Source of the DNA: Bradyrhizobium sp. CCH5-F6
GTDB taxonomy: Bacteria; Pseudomonadota; Alphaproteobacteria; Rhizobiales; Xanthobacteraceae
Reading direction: 5' to 3'
DNA: 64,000 nucleotides
NCBI RefSeq assembly: GCF_001556045.1
Contig: NZ_LSIC01000121.1
Coordinates: 62,001 to 126,000 of the forward strand
Shown here: positions 8,848 through 18,708 of the stretch, one piece after another
Numbering within the stretch: position 1 is the first letter of the stretch
How the letters are laid out: each line of letters starts with the position of its first letter
Position numbers and translations under genes: made by a program
Notes under the pieces: generated by a model
Seen by the model: only the letters and a program-made list of their open reading frames with translations
What the model was told of the DNA's origin: nothing
Databases searched by the model: none

Positions 8848-9264
8848 ATGTCCGCCCCCACAAAAACCGAACGCCCGATGACCGACGCCCAGATCGTGGA
8901 AGCCTATCTCACGGCGTCGATGATACCCGATCCTGACGCCGCTTCGGCCTATATGAAGCCGGGCACGGTGATCACCTTCACCGGCGGGCGTGAGTTCGAC
9001 CATCCGCGCGGGCCGACCGGTTTCAACGCCAAGCGCTATCGTTGGGTGAAGAAGAAGATGGACCGGTTCGATGTCTGCCCCGGCGCGGACGAAACCGTCG
9101 TCTACAGCGTCGGCACGCTGTACGGCGAGTGGATGGACGGCACGCCGTTCGAGGGCAATCGCTATGTCGATCGCTTCGTCGTCCGGGGCGGCCAGATCGT
9201 GAAGATGGACGTGTGGAACGACAGCGCCGAGCGCATCCTCGTTCAGCGCGGCATCGAGGCTTAG
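8848..9264 (+). CDS. SnoaL-like/NTF2-fold protein
   Basis: A 138-residue protein with an NTF2-like pattern: an N-terminal helix (TDAQIVEAYLTASMIPDPDAASAYM), then strands TVITFTGG, DVCPGADETVVYSVGTLYGEW and NRYVDRFVVRGGQIVKMDVWND. SnoaL-type proteins are small enzymes or binding proteins working on ring compounds. The start at 8848 follows CCCGGAGA; the longer frame upstream runs through the promoter. It is convergent with gntR, whose stop overlaps by four bases. The gene probably serves the same catabolic pathway as the flanking amidohydrolases; the reaction is unknown. Confidence 0.75.
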   Translation: MSAPTKTERPMTDAQIVEAYLTASMIPDPDAASAYMKPGTVITFTGGREFDHPRGPTGFNAKRYRWVKKKMDRFDVCPGADETVVYSVGTLYGEWMDGTPFEGNRYVDRFVVRGGQIVKMDVWNDSAERILVQRGIEA

Positions 9265-10019
9265 CCCCTCCGTGCGATTTTCGGCAGCTTGACGACGCGG
9301 TCGCTCGTCACCTCGTCGGCATAGGGCGCGAGGATATCGAGCAGATCCCGGCCGCGCTGGGGAGTCGGGGCCACCAGCGCGCGATTAGCCACGGAATCCA
9401 GGTGATGATGCATCAGCTCCATCACCTTGACCTCGTCGCCTTTCGCGAGCGCGGCGATGATGGCGCGGTGCTCGTTGATGGCACATTCGCTGGAATGCGG
9501 CCGGCTGTAGAGCGACAGCGTCAGGCAGCAGCGATAGGCGACCTCGCTGACATAGCGAACCAGGATCGGGCTGTTCGTCATGTGCGCTATCAGGATGTGG
9601 AATTCGGTCGCGAGGCGGATCGACACCGCATCCGTGCCGCCGCGCGCACGATCCTCGGCGTCGACATGGGCGTTCAGCTCGGCGATCTGCGCCTTTGTCA
9701 GCTTGCCCGCGAGCTGGCGCACGACTAATCGTTCGAGCTCGATGCGGATGTCGAAAGCATCACGCGCCTCCTGCCAGCTCGGCGTCGCCACCACCGCGAT
9801 CCGGTTGCGGCGAAGCTCGACGAGGCCCTCCGCGGCGAGTTGCCCAAGCGCGTGGCGGGCAATGGTGCGGCTGACGCCGAAACGCTCGCCGAGCGCATCC
9901 TCCGGCAGCTTTGCGCCGGGCTCCAGCGCCTGCTCGATGATCGCCCGCCTGAGCGCGCGGCAGATCACGCTGACCTTGTCCGACGATTCGGAAATCTTGC
10001 TGTTCGCGCGCGCCGCCAT
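9261..10019 (-). CDS. GntR-family regulator, FCD (FadR-like) subfamily
   Basis: A 252-residue protein. The N-terminal winged helix (residues 14-78) contains ALRRAIIEQALEPGAKLPEDALGERFGVSRTIARHAL and LAAEGLVELRRNRIAVV. The C-terminal FCD helical domain includes FDIRIELERLVVRQL and EFHILIAHMTNSPILVRYV, followed by INEHRAIIAALAKGD and MHHHLDS, which provide the metal-binding Asp/His set typical of FCD domains. It sits between two copies of the TGCATGCAGTTTGGGG box and two divergently arranged catabolic units, so it most likely controls both. FCD regulators usually respond to a small organic acid or a catabolite. Confidence 0.9.
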   Translation of the reverse strand: MAARANSKISESSDKVSVICRALRRAIIEQALEPGAKLPEDALGERFGVSRTIARHALGQLAAEGLVELRRNRIAVVATPSWQEARDAFDIRIELERLVVRQLAGKLTKAQIAELNAHVDAEDRARGGTDAVSIRLATEFHILIAHMTNSPILVRYVSEVAYRCCLTLSLYSRPHSSECAINEHRAIIAALAKGDEVKVMELMHHHLDSVANRALVAPTPQRGRDLLDILAPYADEVTSDRVVKLPKIARRG

Positions 10020-10084
10020 CCGCGAATCCTAATAGGGGTGAGAGTTCTCTTTAGCATATTCCACGGCCAATTCAGCGCTTCAAT

Positions 10085-10219
10085 TGCATGCAGTTTGGGG
10101 CCAGGATTGCCTAGAATAAGACCGGCCATGCGGCGAGGGCTTTTGCCAGGTCGTTGATTTGTCTACGTCCGATGGCTGGCATCCAGCTTGCATGCACTTT
10201 TGCTGTGATGCGCATGCAA
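10085..10219. promoter_or_regulatory. Candidate GntR box 2 plus TTGCATGC/GCATGCAA inverted repeat
   Basis: The same 16-mer found at 8795 occupies 10,085-10,100. A further dyad, TTGCATGC at 10,188-10,195 and GCATGCAA at 10,212-10,219, overlaps the likely ABC ATPase start. Three TGCATGC cores in 135 bases between gntR and the importer suggest cooperative binding by the GntR protein. Confidence 0.5.
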
Positions 10220-11071
10220 ACCCACGCCCAGTTTGACGGGCAGCTCGTTCCCGAGGGCTCCGGCCCGACCGCCATCGAGCTGTCCGAGGCCTCCGTGACC
10301 TTCGGGCGCGGCGATCGCGCCGTCCCGGCTCTGTCGAAGACCACGCTCAAGATCGCCGATGGCGAGTTTGTCGCCCTGGTCGGTCCGTCGGGATGCGGCA
10401 AATCGACCATCCTCCGTCTCGTCAGCGGCCTAGTGCAGCCGACCACTGGCGTCGTCATCGTCGGCGGCCGTGAGGTCGCGGCGCGCGCGATGCGGGTCGG
10501 CATGGCCTTCCAGAACCCGACCATGCTGCCGTGGATGACGATTGAGCGGAACATCATGCTGCCGCTGAAGATCGTCGAGCCGTTCCGCTCGAACTTCCGG
10601 AAGCTGCGCAAGACCGAATTCCGCGACAAGGCCAATGCGCTGCTGGAGCAGGTCGGCCTAAAGGGGTTCGGCAGCCGGTACCCTTGGCAGCTCTCCGGCG
10701 GCATGCTCCAGCGCGCCAATCTCTGCCGCGCGCTGATCCACGAGCCGCGCATGCTGTTGCTCGATGAGCCCTTCGGTGCGCTCGACCAGTTCACCCGCGA
10801 GGAATTGTGGGCGATCCTCCAGAACCTCTGGATGACGCACAAGCCGACGGTGCTGCTGGTGACGCATGACCTGCGCGAAGCCGGCTTCCTCGCGAGCCGG
10901 ATCTGCGTGATGAGCGCGCGTCCCGGCCGCATCCTCGACGACAGCCGCGTCGAATTCGCCCGGCCGCGCACGGTGGCCATGACCTTCGAGCCGGAGTTCG
11001 TCGCACTGAACCAGAAGCTGCGCGCCTTCATAGAGGACGCGCGGAGCGCAGCTGAGCAGGGGGCAAGCTGA
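10208..11071 (+). CDS. ABC transporter ATPase, nitrate/sulfonate/taurine type (SsuB-like)
   Basis: An ATPase of about 287 residues. Walker A is GPSGCGKST, the Q-loop is MAFQNPTMLPWMT, the signature is LSGGMLQRANLCRAL, Walker B is MLLLDEPFGALDQ, and the switch is LLVTHDLREAGF. The FGALDxxTR form is typical of the NitT/TauT family. The start is uncertain: MRMQTHAQF at 10,208 lacks a clear Shine-Dalgarno and overlaps a palindromic box, while in-frame alternatives exist at 10,154 (TTG), 10,172 and 10,214. The gene overlaps the permease by one base. Confidence 0.9.
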   Translation: MRMQTHAQFDGQLVPEGSGPTAIELSEASVTFGRGDRAVPALSKTTLKIADGEFVALVGPSGCGKSTILRLVSGLVQPTTGVVIVGGREVAARAMRVGMAFQNPTMLPWMTIERNIMLPLKIVEPFRSNFRKLRKTEFRDKANALLEQVGLKGFGSRYPWQLSGGMLQRANLCRALIHEPRMLLLDEPFGALDQFTREELWAILQNLWMTHKPTVLLVTHDLREAGFLASRICVMSARPGRILDDSRVEFARPRTVAMTFEPEFVALNQKLRAFIEDARSAAEQGAS

Positions 11072-11847
11072 TGTTCGGGATCGATGTCAGGCAGAAGGCG
11101 TGGTCGGCGGGGCTGATCGTGCTGTTCTTCGTCGCCTGGGAATTGTTTTGCCTGATGACGGGCATGTCAGACCTGGTGCTGCCGCGCCCGTCGCAGGTGT
11201 TCGTGACGCTGGTCGAGCGTTTTCCGGTGTTGTGGCCGCACATCGTGCAGACACTGGCAACCACGATGCTCGGTTTCGTGCTTGGCGTGGCGCTCGGGGT
11301 GACCCTCGGTGCCATCATCGGCGTCTCCAGGACGGCCTATGACACCTGCTATCCGCTGCTGATCGGCTTCTCGTCGATCCCGAAAGTCGCGGTGGTGCCG
11401 ATCTTCGTGCTGTGGTTCGGCTCCGGTACGGTGCCGGCGGTGTTGACCGCACTGTCGATCTGCTTCTTCCCGATCGTGGTCAACATCGCGACGGGCCTTG
11501 CGACCACCGAGCCCGAGCTCGAGGACGTGTTGAAGGCACTCGGCGCCAGCAAGCTCGACATCCTCTGGAATGTCGGCCTGCCCAGGACCATGCCGTTCTT
11601 CTTCGCGTCGCTGAAGGTCGCGATCTCCTACGCTTTCGTCGGGGCGGTGCTGTCGGAGACTGTCGCCTCCAATCGCGGCATCGGCAACGTCATGATGACC
11701 GCCTCGTCCAATTTCAACGTGCCGCTGGTGTTTGCCGGCCTGTTCGTGCTCGCCGGCCTCGGCGTCGCGCTCTACGTCGTGTTCTCGCTGATCGAAGGGC
11801 GGGTCACGGGCTGGGCAACGCGCAAGAACGACGTGATCGCCACCTGA
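11071..11847 (+). CDS. ABC transporter permease, SsuC/TauC type
   Basis: A 258-residue inner-membrane protein with about six hydrophobic helices and the BPD_transp_1 EAA loop EPELEDVLKALGASKLDILWNVGLPRTMPFF near residues 145-175. PLLIGFSSIPKVAVVPIFVLWFG is the conserved family stretch. It pairs with the ATPase just upstream (1-base overlap) and the binding protein 39 bases downstream, giving a complete importer. Substrate is not determined; the amidohydrolases in the regulon suggest a nitrogenous organic compound. Confidence 0.9.
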   Translation: MFGIDVRQKAWSAGLIVLFFVAWELFCLMTGMSDLVLPRPSQVFVTLVERFPVLWPHIVQTLATTMLGFVLGVALGVTLGAIIGVSRTAYDTCYPLLIGFSSIPKVAVVPIFVLWFGSGTVPAVLTALSICFFPIVVNIATGLATTEPELEDVLKALGASKLDILWNVGLPRTMPFFFASLKVAISYAFVGAVLSETVASNRGIGNVMMTASSNFNVPLVFAGLFVLAGLGVALYVVFSLIEGRVTGWATRKNDVIAT

Positions 11848-11886
11848 TTTGTCAACCGTCATGCAACGAAGCTTGAGGAGGTCTCG

Positions 11887-12912
11887 ATGTTGAGAAAAGT
11901 AAGTGTCGCGCTGCTGGGACTGGCTCTGTCCACCGGCGCCGCAATGGCCCAGGAAACGACCATCAAGTTCACGCTCGGCTGGAAGACCCAGGGCAGCGAT
12001 GCCGCGTTCTTCTACGCCAAGGACAACGGCTACTTCAAAGCGGAAGGCCTCAACGTCGTCATCGACCAGGGCGAGGGCTCCGGCGCCACCGTCACCCGCA
12101 TCATGTCGGGGGCCTATGACGCCGGCTTCGGCGACGTCAATGCCATCATCCAGAACGCCTCGACCAAGCCGCAGGAGGCGCCGGTCATGGTCTACATGAT
12201 GTGGAACCAGCCGCCGTTTGCGATCGTCGCCAAGAAGTCAAGCGGCATCAACACCATCAAGGATTTCGAGGGCCGCACGCTCGGCGGCGCGCAGGGCACG
12301 CCGACGACACGGCTCCTGCCGGTGTTCACGCGCAAGAACGGCCTCGACGGCGAGAAGATCAAGATCTCCAACATGGCGCCGAACCTGCAGGAGCCGATGC
12401 TGATCAAGGGCGACATCGACGCTGCCCTCGTCTTCAACATCACCAGCTACTTCAACCTGGTGCTCAACCGCCAGGACCCGGACAAGGACTTCAAATGGTT
12501 CTCGTTCGGTGAGTACGGTCTCGACCTCTATTCCAACGGCGTGATGGTGTCGCGCAAGCTGATCGCCTCGAACCCGAAAGCTGTCGCGGGCCTGGTCCGC
12601 GCCATCAACAAGGGGGCGATCGCGGTTGCGAAGGACCAGAATGCTGGCATGAAGGCGGCGGTGAACTACGACAACCTCATCAACGCGGATGTCGAGAAGC
12701 GGCGCTTGCAGTATTCCTTCGAGAAGCTGATCGTCTCGCCCGAGATGAAGGAGATCGGCATCGGCGACATCAAGGACGACCGCATGGCGCGTGCCATCGG
12801 AATCGTGGTCGAGGGCTATCAGCTCGCCCGTGCGCCGACGCCTGCTGAAGTGTTCTCGCGCGAGTTCCTCCCGCCGCGCGCGGAGCGGGAGCTGGTCTAT
12901 ACAGCGAATTGA
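11887..12912 (+). CDS. ABC substrate-binding protein, NMT1/SsuA-like
   Basis: A 341-residue secreted protein with a signal peptide (MLRKVSVALLGLALSTGAAMAQ). The mature start TIKFTLGWKTQGSDAAFFYAKDNGYFKAEGLNVVIDQGEGSGATV is diagnostic of the NMT1/ThiY/SsuA family that binds pyrimidine precursors, sulfonates or similar small molecules. A strong GAGGAGG precedes the ATG. Ligand is unknown; association with AtzC-like and TrzN-like hydrolases favours a heterocyclic or amide compound. Confidence 0.9.
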   Translation: MLRKVSVALLGLALSTGAAMAQETTIKFTLGWKTQGSDAAFFYAKDNGYFKAEGLNVVIDQGEGSGATVTRIMSGAYDAGFGDVNAIIQNASTKPQEAPVMVYMMWNQPPFAIVAKKSSGINTIKDFEGRTLGGAQGTPTTRLLPVFTRKNGLDGEKIKISNMAPNLQEPMLIKGDIDAALVFNITSYFNLVLNRQDPDKDFKWFSFGEYGLDLYSNGVMVSRKLIASNPKAVAGLVRAINKGAIAVAKDQNAGMKAAVNYDNLINADVEKRRLQYSFEKLIVSPEMKEIGIGDIKDDRMARAIGIVVEGYQLARAPTPAEVFSREFLPPRAERELVYTAN

Positions 12913-12930
12913 AGTATTGGAGGGACGCTC

Positions 12931-14364
12931 ATGGCCACGGAGATAGCGGCGACCAGCCTGTTCTGTGGCCTCGAGCGCGGTGTCATCGACAATGTCGTGC
13001 TGCGGCACGATGACGGCGTCATCACCGACATCTCGGAACGAGCGGGCGCCGCGCCGCGCTCTTTCGTCCTCCCGGCCTTCGTCAACGCCCATGACCATGC
13101 TCGTGCCACTGCGTCGTCCTTCGGCGCGGTCGGCATGCCGCTGGAGAGCTGGATCCTGCGGACCGCGCTCGGCACACCGGTCGATCCCTACCTGACCGCA
13201 GCTTCCGCCTTGGCGCGTTCGGCCAAGGCCGGCTGCGCGGCCATGATGGTGCACTACACACGCCCGAGCGGGACGATGCCCTTGGTCGATGAGGCGGAGG
13301 CCATCGCGAGGGCTGCCTCCGACGTAGGCATCCGCATTGCGTTTGCGATGGCCGTGCGTGACCAGAATCCGATCGTCTACGGTGATGCCGAGCCGGTGCT
13401 GTCCGGTCTCTCCGGCGATGATCGCAGAACCATCGAGGAGCTGTTCGTCCGCGCGCCGATGTCGCCAAAGGCGTATATCGAGCTGACGGACGCAATAGCC
13501 GCCGCGATCGCCGGCCCGATGGTCGACGTTCAACTCGGGCCCGCCGGCGTGCAATGGTGCTCGAAGCCATTGCTGGAGGCCGTGGCCGAAAACTCGGCGC
13601 TGACGGGCCGCCGCATCCATATGCACTTGCTGGAGACCGTGTACCAGCGGGCCTGGGCCGATCAGCACTTTCCGGACATGGTGCGCTGGCTACGCGACAT
13701 CGGTTTCCTCTCGGAGCGTTTGACGCTGGCGCATTGCATCCACGCAAGGCCGGATGAGCTGGAGATGATCGCGTCCTCCGGCGCGCGCATCGTCACCAAT
13801 TTCAGCTCGAACATGCATTTGCGCTCGGGACTCGCCCCGATCGCCGCTGCCCACAAATGCGGCTGCGCCGTCGCCGTCGGCGTCGACGGCCTCGCGCTGG
13901 ATGAGGACGACGACATCCTGCGCGAGATGCGGCTGGTGCAGATGGTCCATGGCGGGCTCGGGTTCAAGCCGACCTGGACCCCGGCCGAGATGTTCGCGCT
14001 CGCCATCCGCAACGGGCGTCGCGCGACCGGCGCGCCGGGGAGCGGCGAGCTCGTCGCAGGCAATCCCGCCGACTACGTCGTGATCGATCTCGATCGGCTG
14101 GATCGCGACCAGATCATGCCGGTCGACCTCATGGCGCTCCTGTTCGCGCGGGGCAACGCATCGCTGGTCAAGGAGGTCGTCGTCGCCGGCAAGACGATCG
14201 TGAAGGAAGGACGCTGCGCTGGCATTGATCTGCCGGCCATCGAAGAGCAGTTGCGGGCCATGTACCGCGTCAATGTCGGCAAGCTCGATCGTTTCCGGCG
14301 GACTTGGCCGCCGTTGTCGGAACGGCTGGGCGGCTGGTTCGAGCAGCAGCTGACCTGCCAGTGA
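12931..14364 (+). CDS. ATZ/TRZ-type amidohydrolase (deaminase/hydrolase)
   Basis: A 477-residue amidohydrolase. Expected metal ligands are visible: HxH in PAFVNAHDHARA (residues 50-61), a barrel His in RIHMHLLET with the nearby Glu, another in LAHCIHARPDEL, and Asp in AVGVDGLALDEDDD. This is the mononuclear Zn pattern of 5-methylthioadenosine/guanine deaminases and of TrzN/AtzB. The C-terminal ELVAGNPADYVVIDLDRLD is the usual beta-sandwich return. It starts 18 bases after the binding protein gene, so it is co-transcribed with the importer and probably acts on the imported substrate. Confidence 0.85.
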   Translation: MATEIAATSLFCGLERGVIDNVVLRHDDGVITDISERAGAAPRSFVLPAFVNAHDHARATASSFGAVGMPLESWILRTALGTPVDPYLTAASALARSAKAGCAAMMVHYTRPSGTMPLVDEAEAIARAASDVGIRIAFAMAVRDQNPIVYGDAEPVLSGLSGDDRRTIEELFVRAPMSPKAYIELTDAIAAAIAGPMVDVQLGPAGVQWCSKPLLEAVAENSALTGRRIHMHLLETVYQRAWADQHFPDMVRWLRDIGFLSERLTLAHCIHARPDELEMIASSGARIVTNFSSNMHLRSGLAPIAAAHKCGCAVAVGVDGLALDEDDDILREMRLVQMVHGGLGFKPTWTPAEMFALAIRNGRRATGAPGSGELVAGNPADYVVIDLDRLDRDQIMPVDLMALLFARGNASLVKEVVVAGKTIVKEGRCAGIDLPAIEEQLRAMYRVNVGKLDRFRRTWPPLSERLGGWFEQQLTCQ

Positions 14365-14493
14365 CGTGCGGACGAAGACGTATATCCAGGGGCGATAGCA
14401 GTTAGACGCAGGCCACGTCTGGTGTTCCCCGGAGGTGTAGGCTATCAGCTCCTCGATTGCTCGATACAGCCACGTCCCCTTGAGGAGCCCCCG

Positions 14494-15402
14494 ATGCGTC
14501 CACTCACCGTTCTGCTGGCCTTGACCTGTCTTGGGAGCGCAGCTTCAGCCGAAGACCTGTCCGGCACGCTGCAAAAGATCAAGGAGACCAAGAAGATCAC
14601 GCTCGGCTATCAGGAGGCCTCGGTGCCCTTCAGCTATCTGGATGGCAATCAGAAGCCGGTCGGCTTTGCCATGTATATCTGTCTCGAGATCGTGGACGCC
14701 GTGAAAAAGCAGCTCGGCATGCCCGACATCGCCGTCGACACGCTCGCGGTGACGTCGTCGAACCGTATTCCGCTGATGGTCAACGGAACGCTCGATCTGC
14801 ATTGCTCGGCGACGACGAACAATGCCGAGCGCCAGAAGCAGGTCGCCTTCACCAACACGCATTTCCTGAGCGCGACGCGGTTTGCCGCGAAGAAGGCCGC
14901 GAAGATCAACACCATCGACGATCTCAAGGGCAAGGCGGTCACCGCGGTGGCGGGATCGGTCAACCTGACGCAGCTTGCCAAGGTCAACACCGAGCGGAAC
15001 CTCGGCATCAATGTGATGCCGGCCAAGGACCAAGCGGAAGCCTTCCTGCTGCTGGAGACCGACCGCGCCCAGGCCTAGGCGCTCGACGACGTGCAACTCG
15101 CGGTCGCGATCGCGCGATCGAAGGAGCCGCAAGCTTACATGATCAGCGAGGAGGCGTTCTCCAAGCCCGAGCCTTACGGCATCATGCTGCGGCGGGAGGA
15201 TGCACCGTTCAAGGCGCTCGCCGACCGCGCGACGGCGGAGCTCTATGCGAGCCCGAAGATCGAGGTGCTCTACCGGAAATGGCTGCAATCGCCGACCCCG
15301 CCGAACGGCCTCAACTACAACGTCCCGATGTCGCCCGCCTTGCGCAACGCCTTCAAGAAGCCTAGCTCGAGCGCCGATCCGGATGTGTATGGGGTGAATT
15401 GA
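14494..15402 (+). pseudogene. Family-3 (amino-acid type) solute-binding protein broken by in-frame TAG
   Basis: Residues MRPLTVLLALTCLGSAASA form a signal peptide, followed by GTLQKIKETKKITLGYQEASVPFSYLDGNQKPVGFA, the opening of GltI/SBP_bac_3 proteins. The frame reaches ETDRAQA and then meets TAG at 15,076-15,078, after which the same frame continues ALDDVQLAVAIARSKEPQAYMI to a normal C-terminus at 15,402. Both halves are in one frame, so a single substitution (for example TAC to TAG) explains the break. TTGAGGAG precedes the start. The gene is probably inactive unless the amber codon is suppressed. Confidence 0.8.
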
Positions 15403-15449
15403 GGCGAGGGTGCCGAGGCACTGATTGCGACCGCGCTGCATGTTATTGC

Positions 15450-15600
15450 GCCCTCTCCCCTTGTGGGAGAGGGCAGCTCCGCTAGTCGATACGAACTCAC
15501 TTGGGTGAGGGGTCTCTATCCTCACGAACGGTCCGGCGAGGGGAGAGAACCCCTCATCCGGCGCTTCGCGCCACCTTCTCCCACAAGGGGAGAAGGAAGC
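15450..15600. repeat. Palindromic intergenic repeat, paired hairpins
   Basis: Two hairpins bracket this stretch: CCCTCTCCC/GGGAGAGGG at 15,451-15,473 and CTTCTCCC/GGGGAGAAG at 15,574-15,595, with ACCCCTCATCCGGCGC between. The pattern matches a dispersed repeat class common between genes in Bradyrhizobium and Rhodopseudomonas. It separates the pseudogene from a convergent acyl-CoA dehydrogenase gene and may act as a bidirectional terminator. Confidence 0.7.
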
Positions 15601-15637
15601 GCGAGCGCCGACGGCGCCTCACAAACGAGCGCTTCTT

Positions 15638-16849
15638 CTAAGCGTTCGAATATTTCTTCAGCTCGAGCCGGGCGATCTGGTTCCGGTGGACCTCGTCCGG
15701 CCCGTCCGCGAGCCGCAGCAAGCGCGCGGTCGCGTAGGCCTGGGTCAAGCCGAAATCGTTCGAGGTGCCGCCGCCACCGTGCGCCTGGATGGCCCAGTCG
15801 ATGATCTGGCAGGCCATGTTGGGCACGGCGACCTTGATCATCGCGATCTCGGCTTTCGCCACCTTGTTGCCGACCGTGTCCATCGCGTAGGCGGCATTGA
15901 GCGTCAGCAGCCGGGCCTGCTCGATCATGATGCGGGCCTCGGCGATGCGTTCCTGTGTCACGGTCTGCTCGGACACGGGCTTGCCGAACGCCACGCGGCT
16001 GCGCACGCGCCGGCACATCTTCTCCAGCGTACGTTCTGAAAGCCCGATCAGCCGCATGCAGTGATGGATGCGGCCGGGACCGAGACGGCCCTGCGCGATC
16101 TCGAAGCCGCGGCCTTCGCCGAGCAGCATGTTCTCCTTGGGCACGCGGACATTGGTGAAGATCACTTCAGAGGCGCGGTCGGGCACGCCGTAGAAGCCGA
16201 ACACGGGCAGGGGACGCTTCACCTCGATGCCGGGCGTGTCCATCGGCACCAAAATCATCGATTGCTGCTTGTGGCGGTCCGGATTGTCAGGATCGGTCTT
16301 GCCCATGAAGATGCAGATCTTGCAGCGCGGGTCGGTCGCGTTCGTCGTGTACCATTTGCGGCCGTTGATGACGTAATGGTCGCCGTCGCGCACGATCGAG
16401 CTCTCGATGTTGGTCGCATCGGATGAGGCGACCGCAGGCTCGGTCATGGCGAAGCAGGAGCGGATCTCGCCGGCGAGCAGCGGCTTCAGCCAGCGCTCCT
16501 TGTCCTTCTCCGAACCGTAGCGCTCCAGCACCTCCATGTTGCCGGTGTCGGGCGCCGAGCAATTGAACACTTCGGGGGCGAGATGCGAGCGGCCCATGAC
16601 CTCGCAGAGCGGGGCATATTCGAGATTGGTGAGGCCGGCGCCGTGACGGCTCTCGGGCAGGAACAGATTCCAGAGTCCCTCGGCGCGCGCCAGCGGCTTC
16701 AGCTCCTCGACGACAGGATAGACCTTCCACGGCCCGAGTTCCTCCGCCTCGCGATAGAAGCGTTCCTCGTTCGGATAGATGTGCCGGTCCATGAAGCTCT
16801 CGAGCTTGCGCTTGAGCTCGACGACTTTGGGCGACATCGGGTAGAGCAT
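15638..16849 (-). CDS. Acyl-CoA dehydrogenase (ACAD10/11-like)
   Basis: A 403-residue flavoenzyme. [17 protein letters not shown] is the FAD-contacting signature, [18 protein letters not shown] follows, and [25 protein letters not shown] plus the C-terminal [46 protein letters not shown] are typical of the ACAD10/11 branch, which often handles long or modified acyl-CoAs. It lies 55 bases downstream of the acyl-CoA synthetase on the same strand, so the ligase would activate an acid and this enzyme would desaturate it. Confidence 0.9.
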   Translation of the reverse strand: MLYPMSPKVVELKRKLESFMDRHIYPNEERFYREAEELGPWKVYPVVEELKPLARAEGLWNLFLPESRHGAGLTNLEYAPLCEVMGRSHLAPEVFNCSAPDTGNMEVLERYGSEKDKERWLKPLLAGEIRSCFAMTEPAVASSDATNIESSIVRDGDHYVINGRKWYTTNATDPRCKICIFMGKTDPDNPDRHKQQSMILVPMDTPGIEVKRPLPVFGFYGVPDRASEVIFTNVRVPKENMLLGEGRGFEIAQGRLGPGRIHHCMRLIGLSERTLEKMCRRVRSRVAFGKPVSEQTVTQERIAEARIMIEQARLLTLNAAYAMDTVGNKVAKAEIAMIKVAVPNMACQIIDWAIQAHGGGGTSNDFGLTQAYATARLLRLADGPDEVHRNQIARLELKKYSNA

Positions 16850-16904
16850 CTCTGGTCTCCTGGATCGAAGGGCGGCGCGGACGTCCGCGCGATGATGCGT
16901 CGCT

Positions 16905-18530
16905 TCACGCGACGCGGTACTCCCTGAACTTCTCGCGCAGAGCGGACTTCAGCACCTTGCCCGTGCCGGTCATCGGGAACTCGTCCAGGAATTCCACCGC
17001 GTCCGGCATCCACCAGCTCGCGATCCTTGGGCGCATGTGGTCGAGCAGCGCCTTGCCGTCGACGGTCGCGCCCTTCTTGCGGACCACGAGGAGCAAGGGA
17101 CGCTCCTGCCATTTCTCGTGCGAGATCGCGACCACGGCAGCTTGGAGCACGTCGGGATGGGACAGTGCGATGTCCTCGAGCTGGATCGAAGAGATCCATT
17201 CGCCGCCGGACTTGATCACGTCCTTGGAGCGATCGGTCAGCGTCACGTGGCCTTGCGCGTCGATCACCGCCATGTCGCCGGTGATCAGCCAGCCGTCGCG
17301 ATCGAGGCCTTCCTCCAGCTTCATGTAGCCGGAGGCGACCCAGGGGCCGCGGGCGCGCAGATGACCGACGGTCTTGCCGTCGCGCGGCAGTTCGTTGCCG
17401 GCATCGTCGACGATGCGCAAGGCGGTGCCGAAACAGGCGCGCCCCGAGACCTGGCGTCGATCGAATTTCTCCGTCTCGCTGAGATGCTCCGAGCCGGGCC
17501 GCAAGCCCGGCATTGAGCAGCCCAGGGCCTCGGTCATGCCCCAGGCCTGGATGTAGTCGACGCCATATTCGCGCTTCAGCTTCTCGACCATCGCGCGCGG
17601 CGGCGCCGAGCCGGACGAGAGCGTCGCGCGCAGCGTGGAGAATTTGTTGCCGGTGCGACCCAGCCAATCGAGCAGGATCAGCCAGAAGCTGGGCACGCCC
17701 GCCGACAGCGTCACTTTCTCGCCTTCGAGCAATTCATAGAGCTTGTCGGGCTCGTAGTTGCGGCCGGGCAGCACCAGTTTCGAGCCGGTATAGGGAGCCG
17801 TGAACGGCATATTCCAGCCATTGCCGTGGAAGAGGGGCGCCATCGGCATCATCACCTCGCGTACGCCCTCGACATGGCCCGGCAGGAAGTCGAAATTGCA
17901 GCAGGTCATCGTCTGCAGGATCGCGGCGCGGTGCGAATAGATCACGCCCTTGGGATTGCCGGTCGTGCCCGACGTGTAGCAGATGGTGGAAGCGGACTTC
18001 TCGTCGAACTCCGGCCAGACGAATCCGGCGTCGTTCTCCTTCTCCAGAAGCTCTTCGTAGCAATGGACATTGGCGAGCTTCGTCTCCGGCATCCGCTCGC
18101 GCGAGGACATCACGATACATGCCTCGACCGTCTTCAATTGCGGCGCGATCGCCTCGACGAGCGGCAGCGTGGCGCGGTCGAAGAACAGGAGACGGTCTTC
18201 GGCATGGTTGATGATGTAGACGAGCTGCTCGGGAAACAGCCGCGGATTCACTGTGTGCAGCACGTAGTTCATGCCGGGGGCGGCGTAGAACATCTCGAAA
18301 TGGCGATGGGTATTCCAGGCCAGCGTGCCGACGCGGTCGCCGGGCTTCATGCCGAGCCGCTTGAGCGCCAGCGCCATCCGCTTGATGCGGGGATGGGCGT
18401 CCGCATAGGTGTAGCGATGGATGTCGCCCTCGATCTCGCGCGCGACGATCTCCGCTTCACCGTGATAGTCGGCTGCGTACTGGATCAGGCCGCTGATCAG
18501 AAGCGGCATGTCCATCATCAATCCCTGCAT
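16905..18530 (-). CDS. Long-chain-type acyl-CoA synthetase (AMP-binding)
   Basis: A 541-residue adenylate-forming enzyme. The P-loop is [18 protein letters not shown], followed by [12 protein letters not shown], the A5-type motif [21 protein letters not shown] and the C-terminal [17 protein letters not shown] with the catalytic lysine. The start at 18,530 ([11 protein letters not shown]) is preceded by GGAGGAGACC; the open frame extends 69 codons further without such support. It activates fatty or alicyclic acids to CoA thioesters in the cytosol. It is divergent from the Baeyer-Villiger monooxygenase gene, whose product acid could be its substrate (inference). Confidence 0.9.
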   Translation of the reverse strand: MQGLMMDMPLLISGLIQYAADYHGEAEIVAREIEGDIHRYTYADAHPRIKRMALALKRLGMKPGDRVGTLAWNTHRHFEMFYAAPGMNYVLHTVNPRLFPEQLVYIINHAEDRLLFFDRATLPLVEAIAPQLKTVEACIVMSSRERMPETKLANVHCYEELLEKENDAGFVWPEFDEKSASTICYTSGTTGNPKGVIYSHRAAILQTMTCCNFDFLPGHVEGVREVMMPMAPLFHGNGWNMPFTAPYTGSKLVLPGRNYEPDKLYELLEGEKVTLSAGVPSFWLILLDWLGRTGNKFSTLRATLSSGSAPPRAMVEKLKREYGVDYIQAWGMTEALGCSMPGLRPGSEHLSETEKFDRRQVSGRACFGTALRIVDDAGNELPRDGKTVGHLRARGPWVASGYMKLEEGLDRDGWLITGDMAVIDAQGHVTLTDRSKDVIKSGGEWISSIQLEDIALSHPDVLQAAVVAISHEKWQERPLLLVVRKKGATVDGKALLDHMRPRIASWWMPDAVEFLDEFPMTGTGKVLKSALREKFREYRVA

Positions 18531-18708
18531 GGTCTCCTCCGGATCGCCGCGTCGTTGCGCGGCGTAGGCTCGTGATTTGCGCGGAAGGTTAGCGGAACGC
18601 CACGCGGCGTTCACGCAAAAAACAACGGGCATGATTGCATGCGGCACTTTTTCAGAGCTAACGTGAGGGGAGCTGCCGGTGAAGCAGCGGTCGCGGTGGA
18701 GGAGATGA

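Noticed and set aside
12238..13668. 476-codon minus-strand frame
   Set aside because: It lies across the binding-protein and amidohydrolase genes, both with family motifs on the plus strand; composition is shadow-like.
15450..15600. Insertion-sequence remnant
   Set aside because: No transposase fragment or target duplication; it matches a short palindromic intergenic repeat instead.
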